This document shows positions 1 through 8,304 of a stretch of 32,155 bases of DNA, piece after piece. The stretch is from assembly GCA_013203245.1 (NCBI GenBank), contig JABMOR010000084.1:1-32155 (forward strand), given 5' to 3'. This DNA comes from Candidatus Nitrosopumilus sp. (GTDB lineage: Archaea; Thermoproteota; Nitrososphaeria; Nitrososphaerales; Nitrosopumilaceae). The translations under genes were made by a program, and so were the position numbers. The notes under the pieces were generated by a model. That model was not told the DNA's origin. It worked only from the letters and a program-made list of their open reading frames with translations, and ran no database searches. How positions within the stretch are numbered: position 1 is the first letter of the stretch; the number at the start of each line of letters is the position of its first letter.

Positions 1-207
1 AGTCAAACAGAATTATTGAAACATTTGGCAGATGGTAATGAAGCAAAATGTGTTGTTTGTGGAAGAACAGCACTTAATACTAAATTGGATTTACATCACA
101 AAAATCATGACAAAACTGATGATAGTTACAAGAATATTGAGATTTTATGTGAAAAACATCATCAAGAAAAAGAAGGTAGAGATAAGAAACTAAGTGATTT
201 AAAATGA
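1..207 (+). CDS. HNH-endonuclease-like protein, 5' end possibly outside the window
   Basis: CxxC...LHHKNHD...NIEILCEKHHQEK resembles an HNH/zinc core; frame is open to the window edge, TTG start at 16 also possible. Confidence 0.6.
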   Translation, partial: SQTELLKHLADGNEAKCVVCGRTALNTKLDLHHKNHDKTDDSYKNIEILCEKHHQEKEGRDKKLSDLK

Positions 208-231
208 AGTCTATAATAATTATCAATGTAG

Positions 232-705
232 GTGGTGTTTATTATTTCATATTCTAGAAAAAAATTCAAACTAACATTACCTATACGTGAAATTCAAGAA
301 TCTGATGCATCCCAAGAATTTGTTAATGAACTAACTCCTATTAATGACATAGATTTAGAATTTTTGGTACCATATAATGTAGATGATAGATACATCTTCG
401 TTTATGATTTAGATGATAGAGTTATGGCATTTTTGACATTTTATGATAAAGTTGATCATTATCATTTAGATTTAGTTGAAACAAATCGTATGCATCCTGA
501 ATCTGATAAACTAAATCCTGGGATTGCACTGATTTTAACTTTGGAGGGATTGTCTCGTAATGCTAATTTTGATATAATAACATTGCATTCAACTCCTGAC
601 AACATTGGATTGTATCAATCCCGTGGTTATGTTGTAAATGGGGAATCCTACTATTTCTCAGATTATAATGTGATGTTAACTCCTATGATTAAGCATCTTA
701 CATAG
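232..705 (+). CDS. Putative GNAT-like N-acetyltransferase
   Basis: 157 aa ORF; late motif NIGLYQSRGYVV typical of GNAT C-terminal region. Confidence 0.45.
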   Translation: MVFIISYSRKKFKLTLPIREIQESDASQEFVNELTPINDIDLEFLVPYNVDDRYIFVYDLDDRVMAFLTFYDKVDHYHLDLVETNRMHPESDKLNPGIALILTLEGLSRNANFDIITLHSTPDNIGLYQSRGYVVNGESYYFSDYNVMLTPMIKHLT

Positions 706-934
706 CTGTCAGTGGTTTAGAATGATTGTGTATTGGTATGTATTTTTTTCCTTTTATCATCGATGCAGGAATTGAGGTGCCTCTGATTATTTCTAAAGTT
801 TTTATCACTTCTGGATGTTCTCTTAACATGATTTCTAAAAGACCTGACATACTTTCTTGTCTTGAGGATGCTAGTATGCCTAACACCGACTTTAACTCTA
901 CACTGAAGTTGCTAGTGACTCTTTCTTTTGTCAT
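698..934 (-). CDS. Small putative ribbon-helix-helix DNA-binding protein
   Basis: RVTSNFSVELKSVLGILASSRQESMSGLLEIMLREHPEV is RHH-like; start codon lies inside a perfect palindrome. Confidence 0.5.
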   Translation of the reverse strand: MTKERVTSNFSVELKSVLGILASSRQESMSGLLEIMLREHPEVIKTLEIIRGTSIPASMIKGKKYIPIHNHSKPLTAM

Positions 935-945
935 ACTATAGTATG
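932..945. promoter_or_regulatory. Perfect palindrome CATACTATAGTATG followed by direct repeat GTATGC-ACATG-GTATGC (to 957), likely operator of the RHH gene
   Basis: Read directly from sequence; covers the start of the 698..934 minus-strand ORF. Confidence 0.55.
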
Positions 946-1150
946 CACATGGTATGCTATAAACATAACTTTTAGGCGTGATTAGGAATGAAAAAGCACA
1001 TTTTAGATTAAATCTGGATTAAAAACTATGTCTCATTCGAGGGTAGGGAATTAATCCGTGAGAATGAATTTTTACAATCCCCATAATGGTTAATTAAAAA
1101 TGGATTGATTCTCGTTGATCAATGATTTGAATTTATAAAATTCGTAATGA

Positions 1151-1708
1151 TTATTTTTGATTTAGAAAATCCCAAAGTGTCACAAGTCCATAAAGTTCAC
1201 CTTTCTTTGTAAGAATAACACAATCACTAGAAGATTCTAAAAATGGTTTTACATGTATTCCAGAAGTACTACATGGAACTATTGGTGGTGATTCTTCCAT
1301 GAATTCTGAAACTTTAATCTTTGAATCTTTTGTACTTGTTTTTCTTGTGGCCAACTTCATAGTTGTAATTTTTCCTCTTACAATGCCATTATCAATTACT
1401 GGGATACATTCAAACTTGTGTTTGATAATTAAATCAATTGCTTTAACTAATGTTTGATTAGGTTTTACAAATTCTATTTTCTTTTTACCAAACTCACATA
1501 ATGGTTTGGATGTGACATTTTGTTTTTTGTAAAGATATTCGTATATTTTTTTGATTATGGGTAATTTTGGAACATATTTTTTTGTCTCCATTCTTGCAAT
1601 TGTACTTCTTGGTTCATCAATAGCTCTTGCTAATTGAGGTTGAGTAATTCCCATAGATTTACGCATCTCAATAATATAATCAACAGTTGGAAGGTCTACA
1701 ACATTCAA
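1151..1708 (-). CDS. XRE-type HTH transcriptional regulator with CBS-domain pair
   Basis: N-terminal MGITQPQLARAIDEPRSTIARMETKKYVPKLPIIKKI (HTH) and two CBS-like segments (IPVIDNGIVRGKITTMKL; CVILTKKGELYGLVTLWDFL). Confidence 0.8.
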   Translation of the reverse strand: MNVVDLPTVDYIIEMRKSMGITQPQLARAIDEPRSTIARMETKKYVPKLPIIKKIYEYLYKKQNVTSKPLCEFGKKKIEFVKPNQTLVKAIDLIIKHKFECIPVIDNGIVRGKITTMKLATRKTSTKDSKIKVSEFMEESPPIVPCSTSGIHVKPFLESSSDCVILTKKGELYGLVTLWDFLNQK

Positions 1709-1785
1709 ATCTGATTTCTCTACTTGTATTGTTTTATAACATTATTGTTACAAATTCACAAACCAAACAGTGGCGTAGTAGTACC

Positions 1786-1941
1786 ATGCAAACAATACAA
1801 TGTACAAAGCACAAAACAGAGTTTCAGTTACCATCAACTGAAGACGAATTTCTCTCAGGATGCCTGCATGAAGAAGTAGAATGTCTATGTGAGCATACTG
1901 AGCGATACCCAAAATGCAGATTCCAGGAGGTAAGAAATTGA
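1786..1941 (+). CDS. Small Cys/His-rich putative zinc-binding protein
   Basis: MQTIQCTKHKTEF...GCLHEEVECLCEHTERYPKCRF; start at 1786 preferred over 1687 because the longer form overlaps the divergent gene. Confidence 0.5.
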   Translation: MQTIQCTKHKTEFQLPSTEDEFLSGCLHEEVECLCEHTERYPKCRFQEVRN

Positions 1942-2129
1942 ATTTTGAGCCTAATTTCACCCTCAAATCAAGCCTTTTGCTGGTTCAAGATAAGGTTCAG
2001 TATAGACAAAAGAAGATTCTAGAACTACGAAAAGCAGGATTCTCAAATGTGGGCATCTCTGATAAATTGGGATACTGTCTCTCTACAGTTGAGAAGGACA
2101 TTCAAAAATTAAGACTGGGGGCACTCTAA
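1914..2129 (+). CDS. Small HTH protein
   Basis: RQKKILELRKAGFSNVGISDKLGYCLSTVEKDIQKLR resembles a LuxR/sigma-4-like HTH; overlaps neighbouring ORFs on both sides. Confidence 0.5.
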   Translation: MQIPGGKKLNFEPNFTLKSSLLLVQDKVQYRQKKILELRKAGFSNVGISDKLGYCLSTVEKDIQKLRLGAL

Positions 2130-3631
2130 TGCGTTATCAATGTATGTCATGTGATCTTGTTGGTCTTAACTATGATGATTTTGAAGATTGTAGATGCAAC
2201 CGTCATGAGGTTTTAGAATTTCCTGATCAAGAAGACCAAAAAAATCTAAAATCAACAAAATCCTCAAAGAAAATTCAGAAAACAAAAGTCAAGGGATTGA
2301 TTGGAAATTATTTTGTAGAATCAATAACTCTCAATGGAAAACCATACTTTCTTTGTTATGACAAACTAACAAAGACAATACTTCCTAAAGACAAAATAGA
2401 GGATGAAGAAACAATCTATGTTCCAATTAGTATGGAGGAATACGGTTACCCGCCATATTCTTTCTCAGATGAAGAACTAGATGAACTGATTTCTGGAAAT
2501 ATATCAAAGGAAGAAATCCTAGATAGTCTTAAAAAATTCATTGACAAGTTCATCAATGCAAATGAAAACATAAAACATCTAATTTTGGGTGATTTGTTTT
2601 TGACATATTCGCAAGAATGGATGACTACAACACACTTTTTGTATTTTGTAGGTGAAACAGAATCTGGAAAGAGTTCTGCACTACATCTATTCAAAATCCT
2701 GGGATATCGGTGCCTATACGGAGTAGATATCCCAATTGCAGACATCTACAACTTTCTTGGATTAGATGAAGAGGCAACTGGAATAGTGGCAGAAGATGAG
2801 GCACAAGAACTAGGCTTTAATCGAGACAAAATACGACTCTACAAGAATTCGTATGCAAAAGGGTCTCTCAAACCCATCATTATTCTTCTCAAAAATGGAA
2901 GAAAGCAGGTTTTCTACAAGACCTTTTGTTTCAAAGTCTTTGCAGGTGAAAAAGTCCCTACTGACAAAGGCTTCAATGAAAGACTTGCAGTCATCCATAT
3001 GGTACAAGGACATACTGAGAAAAACATCAAACGACTTGATCAGGATGATCTTTTGTCCTTGGAAAAATTGCGTAAGCAATTACTTGTTTGGAAGACACAA
3101 AATGTCGAAAATGGCCTTGATCAGAGCGATTCTGGTCTAAAAGCCCGTGATCAAGAACTCTGGGAAGACTATCTGAGAATCCTGACGGGTACAAAATATG
3201 AAGAAGCATCAAAACAAGTTGTAAAATTCTATACTGCACAAAGACATGGGAAAATATGGGATAGTCTTGAAGCCAGAATTTTCAAATCCGTTGTAGAGAC
3301 GATGAAAGACTATTCGCTAGTCTTTAAAGATCTGTGGACCTCAATCACTGCAGGTTTGAATATTCCTGGAGATCTAGAACGAGGAACATTCACAGAACAT
3401 GAAACGGGAAAAAAGATTACACAGAACTCTTTGGCAAAACTCCTTGAAGAGAAATTTCAAGGGATAAAGAAACCAAAGTATGAACAAATCGACGAGAAGA
3501 CCCGAAAAATAACATGTTATGTATTTGACCAAAATGTGGTTGAAAAACTATCTACAAAATACAATGTTACAATGGGTCTAGATAGTTTTCCAAGTGGTGC
3601 AAGTGGTATTGATGGTCGAGAGTCAACTTAG
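2129..3631 (+). CDS. P-loop ATPase / putative mobile-element replication helicase-like protein
   Basis: 500 aa; N-terminal Cys cluster CMSCDL...CRC, Walker A-like GETESGKSS, acidic Walker B-like GIVAEDEAQE; start overlaps the upstream stop (TAATG). Confidence 0.55.
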   Translation: MRYQCMSCDLVGLNYDDFEDCRCNRHEVLEFPDQEDQKNLKSTKSSKKIQKTKVKGLIGNYFVESITLNGKPYFLCYDKLTKTILPKDKIEDEETIYVPISMEEYGYPPYSFSDEELDELISGNISKEEILDSLKKFIDKFINANENIKHLILGDLFLTYSQEWMTTTHFLYFVGETESGKSSALHLFKILGYRCLYGVDIPIADIYNFLGLDEEATGIVAEDEAQELGFNRDKIRLYKNSYAKGSLKPIIILLKNGRKQVFYKTFCFKVFAGEKVPTDKGFNERLAVIHMVQGHTEKNIKRLDQDDLLSLEKLRKQLLVWKTQNVENGLDQSDSGLKARDQELWEDYLRILTGTKYEEASKQVVKFYTAQRHGKIWDSLEARIFKSVVETMKDYSLVFKDLWTSITAGLNIPGDLERGTFTEHETGKKITQNSLAKLLEEKFQGIKKPKYEQIDEKTRKITCYVFDQNVVEKLSTKYNVTMGLDSFPSGASGIDGREST

Positions 3632-3656
3632 ACTACCTTTACCACTTTGACCACTT
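3592..3656. repeat. Inverted pair of direct repeats: AAGTGGTgcAAGTGGT ... ACCACTTtgACCACTT
   Basis: Arms 3592-3607 and 3641-3656, separated by 33 nt, straddling the stop codon at 3629-3631. Confidence 0.7.
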
Positions 3657-3845
3657 TAATCGTAATTGTGTATTGCAAGTAATGCTGAGTGATTTTATTT
3701 TTGAGACCAGGCACAATTAATTGGGAAATACTACATATTTTTGACAGTATTTTCAGTACGACTGCAGATTTAGGTTTGAACATGTGCAGTATTTTGAGAA
3801 CCTGATCCCTTGAATAGCTAAATACCATAACCACGTAATGATATC

Positions 3846-3989
3846 ATGGGATATTTTGTAAAGGCACAGATTGCCCAGAACATGTCAATTGAAGTTTCAG
3901 GCGATGATGTCGCTATAGTGATACAATTGTTAAACGACGTGACTAGAAAGTTTTTCCCGTTGTCCCCTGCATCAAAGATTGAGATTTAG
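3846..3989 (+). CDS. Small hypothetical protein (47 aa)
   Basis: MGYFVKAQIAQNMSIEVSGDDVAIVIQLLNDVTRKFFPLSPASKIEI; below the ORF-track length cutoff. Confidence 0.4.
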   Translation: MGYFVKAQIAQNMSIEVSGDDVAIVIQLLNDVTRKFFPLSPASKIEI

Positions 3990-4101
3990 ATTGATTATCG
4001 ATTCAATGTGAATATGATGTGAACTACACCTAGAATTTTGAAAATTTCTGTAGAAAATTAAATTATAAATCTAATATATCATGATTTTTAGCATAATGTA
4101 A

Positions 4102-7100
4102 ATGTCAAAAGTTAAGATTAATCTCCAATTACAAAATCTTAAAGAATTTTTATTAGATCAAAATTCGGAAGTATCTAAAGATTATATCACAAAATTACTT
4201 TCTGGAAAACTTAAACGCCCAGAAGAAACATTTGTTCATACAATTCTTAATGATGCATTTTGGGAAGAAAGAGGTTATTCCATTAATGAACGAAATTTTG
4301 AAGCACCGGCAGGAGGAAATGGTAGAGTCGAAGGCTCTCTTGAATTTTATGGGAAAAAAATTGCAATAGAATGTAAAAAACCATATGAAGTAAGAAAAGA
4401 TAAGGAGGAAATTAATGAATTAGATGGAAACGATATCCATGAATTAAAAGATCAAATTGGGGAATATCTGATAACTCATGATTTTATAATTTTTACAAAT
4501 GGATTTCATTGGTATTTTTATTCCAAAGAATCATATCGTATATGGTTAATTAATAAAGATAGTAAAAAAATAGATTTAAAACCATATTTCAAACATTTAA
4601 CACATAAAGAAATTTTTGATGAACAGTCTCCTGATTATATAGAAAATTTTCTGAATAAGGACAATATTCTTGAATCTCTTTCATCATTTGAAAATAAAAC
4701 AATCAGACACATTTTATCTGATAAATTTTTTTTAGATTTAAAAAATTGGGTTGAATTTGTAGATTTTGTTTTGAGAGATGTTCCTGCAGATACAAAAGCT
4801 AGGACAACCACATTAATCAATAAATTAATTTTTGTTCGTACAATGGAAGGTGTTGGTGTAATTCCTAATGGATTTTTATCAACTCTTTGGGATAACAAAA
4901 AAGGTATTAGAAAATCAACAGTGAGTTTTATTGATCAAATTGATGATGAATTAAGTGAAATATATGATACAGAATTATTTACATCAAAATTTATTGAAGA
5001 TAAAGACGGTAAACCAGTATTAGATTCGACTGGATCACCTGAATATAATTCAAAAAGGAAAAAAAACTTTGCATATAATGGAATACCAGAAGAATTTTTT
5101 GATGGACTTCTTAAACAATCAGAAGAACTAAATCTTAAAAATACTGGAATTACAAAAATTATTTGGAAAGATAGATCATTTTACATAAGAAGTTTATACT
5201 GGTGGAAATTTGAATCAATTTCTGCAGATATTCTAGGTAAAGCATATGAAACATATTTTGCTATTGAAAGAAAGAAACTTGGAATATTTTATACACCAAT
5301 TTTAATGACAGAATACCTTACCAAAAAAACTATCAGCAATGTATTTGATTCTAAAATTAATTTGTTAAAAGATGAATTTACTAGAGAAGAATGGAATATT
5401 AGTAAAATACAATCAATAGGAGAAGAAATCAAAGATCTTAAAATATGTGATCCTAGTTGTGGTTCTGGTTCATTTTTAATTCAAGCAATGAGGGTTGTTT
5501 GGTACAAATACAAAGAAATTGAAGAAATTTTAAAAAAATATGAAAAAAGCCTGGAAGAAGGAAAAAGTAATCTAGATAAATTCTCTTCAGAAAAATTTGG
5601 TATTTTAAGATATTTAGAGATATTATTTAGAATTAAAGATAATCAAGAGCGTATTGGTTCTATGATTTTAAGACATATTTATGGAAATGATAAAGATGTG
5701 AAAGCGGTAGACACTGCCAAATTAAATATTTGGTTAGAATGTTTAAGACTAGATCCAAATTCATTTAGAAGAGAAGTAGTAAAAAACAAACGCCATGTAT
5801 TACCAAATTTAGAACTTAACATTACAGTAGGTGATTCTTTGATCGGATTAGATATTGAATCTGTAGATAATGTTGTTAGTACAATGAGAGATACAATAAA
5901 ACAAATTCATAAATTAAAAAATGAATATACAGAATCTTTTGATAAAACAGCTATTGCAAATACTGCAGTAGAGTTAAGAACAGCTCTAAAAGGATTTGCA
6001 GATCATGAATTTATAAATTTAATTGGTATTACAAAAACAGAATATTTACTTGCGATGCTAACCCCTGCTCATTGGGCAATTCAACATTCTGATGTATTTT
6101 TTGATGATGATGGGAATTTAAAACCACAAGATAAACGTGGGTTTGATGTGATTGTTGGTAACCCGCCATGGGAAGTTTTGAAACCTACAATTGATGAATA
6201 TTTTGGTTCGGTGTATGAAAAAACTCACGATGATAGATTTAGAATGCTTACAAAAGACAAAAAAAATAGTTTTGTAGAAGAAGGACTAAAGAATATAATT
6301 ATTTCAGGTAATTGGGAATACTACAAAAAAGTAATTAAAACGCAAATGGAGTATTTTCAAAAAACTACTTCATTTTCTTATCAGGGGGGAGAATCAAAAG
6401 GTAAAAAATTAGGAGGAGATATCAATCTCTATAAATTATTCGTTGAACAATATTACAAACTATTAAAAAAAGATGGATTATGTGGAGTTGTTCTACCAGC
6501 AAATTTCTATTCTGATCTTGCAGCAAAAGGACTAAGGGAATTAATTTTTAACAATTGTAAAATTATTTCATTATATGGTTTTGATAATCAAAAGGGAATT
6601 TTTGAAGAGATTCATAGACAGTTCAAATTCATCATGTTAGTTTTTGAAAAAGGTGGAAAAACTAGACATTTTAAAGCAACTTTTTATCTACGAGACATAG
6701 AAAAAATCCCATTTTTGGATGAAGAATCTGTAACATATGACCTAGAATTAGTTAAAACTACATCACCAATAGCGATGTCATTAATTGAATGTAAAAATAC
6801 TACAGAAGTAAATATAATTAAAAAACTATATGAACATCCATTATTACTCGATAAAAAATGGGATCTTACATTTACAAATGAATTTCATATGACCAAACAT
6901 GCACCGTTATTTAACAGAGAACAGAAAGGAGAAATTCTTTTTGAAGCAAAAATGATGCATCAATTTACTCATTTATTAGCAGAACCAAGATATTGGGTTG
7001 AAGAAGAAAATGCAAAAAAGGATCTTAATTCTCGTGAAAATAAAAGAGTTAAACAATTTATTAAAAAACTAAATGAAAAATTAGAACCAGAATCACCTGA

Positions 7101-7680
7101 AATACAATTAGATTATAACAATTATAGATTAGCATGGAGAAATATTAGCCGTTCAACAGATCAACGAACTATGATTTGTACAATATTACCACCAAATGTA
7201 TTTCTAGGTAATTCTTTAAATTATATTCGTCCATTATTTTTTAATGGTAAACAATATGTAAAAAGTCTTAATGAAAAAGATCTTTGTTATCTTTGTGGAA
7301 TGTTAAATTCATTTGTACTTGATTTTGTTCTAAGATTTAGAGTTTCTATTAATGCAAATATGTTTTATGTATATGAAATGCCTGTTCCAAGAATATCTGA
7401 AAAAGAGTCCAATTTTCAAAAAATTGTTGAACGTGTGGGAAGTTTAATTTGTATCACAAAGGAATATGAATTGCTAAAACAAAAGTTAGAAATTAAAAAA
7501 ATATACACAAATGAAAATGAAAGAATGAATGCAATTGCAGAAATTAATGCATATGCTGCAAAAATATATAATATTAATGAAGATGAATTAAAGTATATTT
7601 TATCAACATTTCCAATTGTTAAAAACGAACTAAAAGAACTTATTTTAAAAAAATTTCAAACTGTTGATTCGATACAATAA
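4102..7680 (+). CDS. Single-chain restriction-modification enzyme (type IIG-like: N-terminal nuclease plus N6-adenine methylase)
   Basis: N-terminal RVEGSLEFYGKKIAIECKKPYE (PD-(D/E)XK-like), methylase motif I CDPSCGSGSF and motif IV NPPW, C-terminal target-recognition-like region. Confidence 0.85.
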   Translation: MSKVKINLQLQNLKEFLLDQNSEVSKDYITKLLSGKLKRPEETFVHTILNDAFWEERGYSINERNFEAPAGGNGRVEGSLEFYGKKIAIECKKPYEVRKDKEEINELDGNDIHELKDQIGEYLITHDFIIFTNGFHWYFYSKESYRIWLINKDSKKIDLKPYFKHLTHKEIFDEQSPDYIENFLNKDNILESLSSFENKTIRHILSDKFFLDLKNWVEFVDFVLRDVPADTKARTTTLINKLIFVRTMEGVGVIPNGFLSTLWDNKKGIRKSTVSFIDQIDDELSEIYDTELFTSKFIEDKDGKPVLDSTGSPEYNSKRKKNFAYNGIPEEFFDGLLKQSEELNLKNTGITKIIWKDRSFYIRSLYWWKFESISADILGKAYETYFAIERKKLGIFYTPILMTEYLTKKTISNVFDSKINLLKDEFTREEWNISKIQSIGEEIKDLKICDPSCGSGSFLIQAMRVVWYKYKEIEEILKKYEKSLEEGKSNLDKFSSEKFGILRYLEILFRIKDNQERIGSMILRHIYGNDKDVKAVDTAKLNIWLECLRLDPNSFRREVVKNKRHVLPNLELNITVGDSLIGLDIESVDNVVSTMRDTIKQIHKLKNEYTESFDKTAIANTAVELRTALKGFADHEFINLIGITKTEYLLAMLTPAHWAIQHSDVFFDDDGNLKPQDKRGFDVIVGNPPWEVLKPTIDEYFGSVYEKTHDDRFRMLTKDKKNSFVEEGLKNIIISGNWEYYKKVIKTQMEYFQKTTSFSYQGGESKGKKLGGDINLYKLFVEQYYKLLKKDGLCGVVLPANFYSDLAAKGLRELIFNNCKIISLYGFDNQKGIFEEIHRQFKFIMLVFEKGGKTRHFKATFYLRDIEKIPFLDEESVTYDLELVKTTSPIAMSLIECKNTTEVNIIKKLYEHPLLLDKKWDLTFTNEFHMTKHAPLFNREQKGEILFEAKMMHQFTHLLAEPRYWVEEENAKKDLNSRENKRVKQFIKKLNEKLEPESPEIQLDYNNYRLAWRNISRSTDQRTMICTILPPNVFLGNSLNYIRPLFFNGKQYVKSLNEKDLCYLCGMLNSFVLDFVLRFRVSINANMFYVYEMPVPRISEKESNFQKIVERVGSLICITKEYELLKQKLEIKKIYTNENERMNAIAEINAYAAKIYNINEDELKYILSTFPIVKNELKELILKKFQTVDSIQ

Positions 7681-7697
7681 ATAATTTTAAAGAAATA

Positions 7698-8243
7698 TCA
7701 ATAATATAGACTACGGATCTGTTTTAATATTCTGGCAGAAGCTCCCCAAACAATTTGATTTTGATACTTAAAGGTATACATTTCTTGAATGATGTTGTGA
7801 GTTGGATCCAGATCTTTTGAGCCAGTTTTTAAAAATGGTTCTAACGGAATATGAAAAATTTTTTTAACCTCACGGTTTGCTAAAAGTTGTGGAATTTCAT
7901 CAACAATTGAGATGAATGGTAGAATCAAAAAACCAGAGTTCAAAGTAACAACAGGCTCTAGCTGACCAATCACCTGATCCCTAGTTATGTTTAGTCCAAT
8001 CTCTTCATTAGTTTCTCGTAATGCCGTTTCTAAAAGATCTGAATCATCAACATCTAACTTTCCACCAGGAAATGAAATTTCACCTGCATGGAATTTCATA
8101 TCTTTGGGTTTTTCAGTCATCACAATAATTGGGTCTTTGCCATAAATCACTACTAGTACAGATGCTAATCTAAATTTTCCGTCATTTTCTATTTGGGGGT
8201 TAATTGGATTAGAAAGTTTTGATCTTAAATCAGTTAAGAGCAT
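7698..8243 (-). CDS. NUDIX hydrolase (CoA pyrophosphatase-like)
   Basis: Nudix box GGKLDVDDSDLLETALRETNEEIGL preceded by GEISFPGG. Confidence 0.85.
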   Translation of the reverse strand: MLLTDLRSKLSNPINPQIENDGKFRLASVLVVIYGKDPIIVMTEKPKDMKFHAGEISFPGGKLDVDDSDLLETALRETNEEIGLNITRDQVIGQLEPVVTLNSGFLILPFISIVDEIPQLLANREVKKIFHIPLEPFLKTGSKDLDPTHNIIQEMYTFKYQNQIVWGASARILKQIRSLYY

Positions 8244-8304
8244 TTTGTTTCATTACATCAAGTTTGAATATCAATTATAATTTAATAACTTCAATTATCT
8301 AGAC

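Noticed and set aside
726-941. Plus-strand ORF opposite the RHH-like gene
   Set aside because: Antisense ORF with no recognisable motif; minus-strand frame has an RHH-like pattern and operator.
2446-3239. Several ORFs antisense or out-of-frame within the P-loop ATPase gene
   Set aside because: Shadow ORFs over a coherent 500 aa frame with P-loop motifs.
3628-3834. Minus-strand ORF with KVVKVVKVV tail
   Set aside because: The repeat tail is explained by the ACCACTTT DNA repeat; no protein family resemblance.
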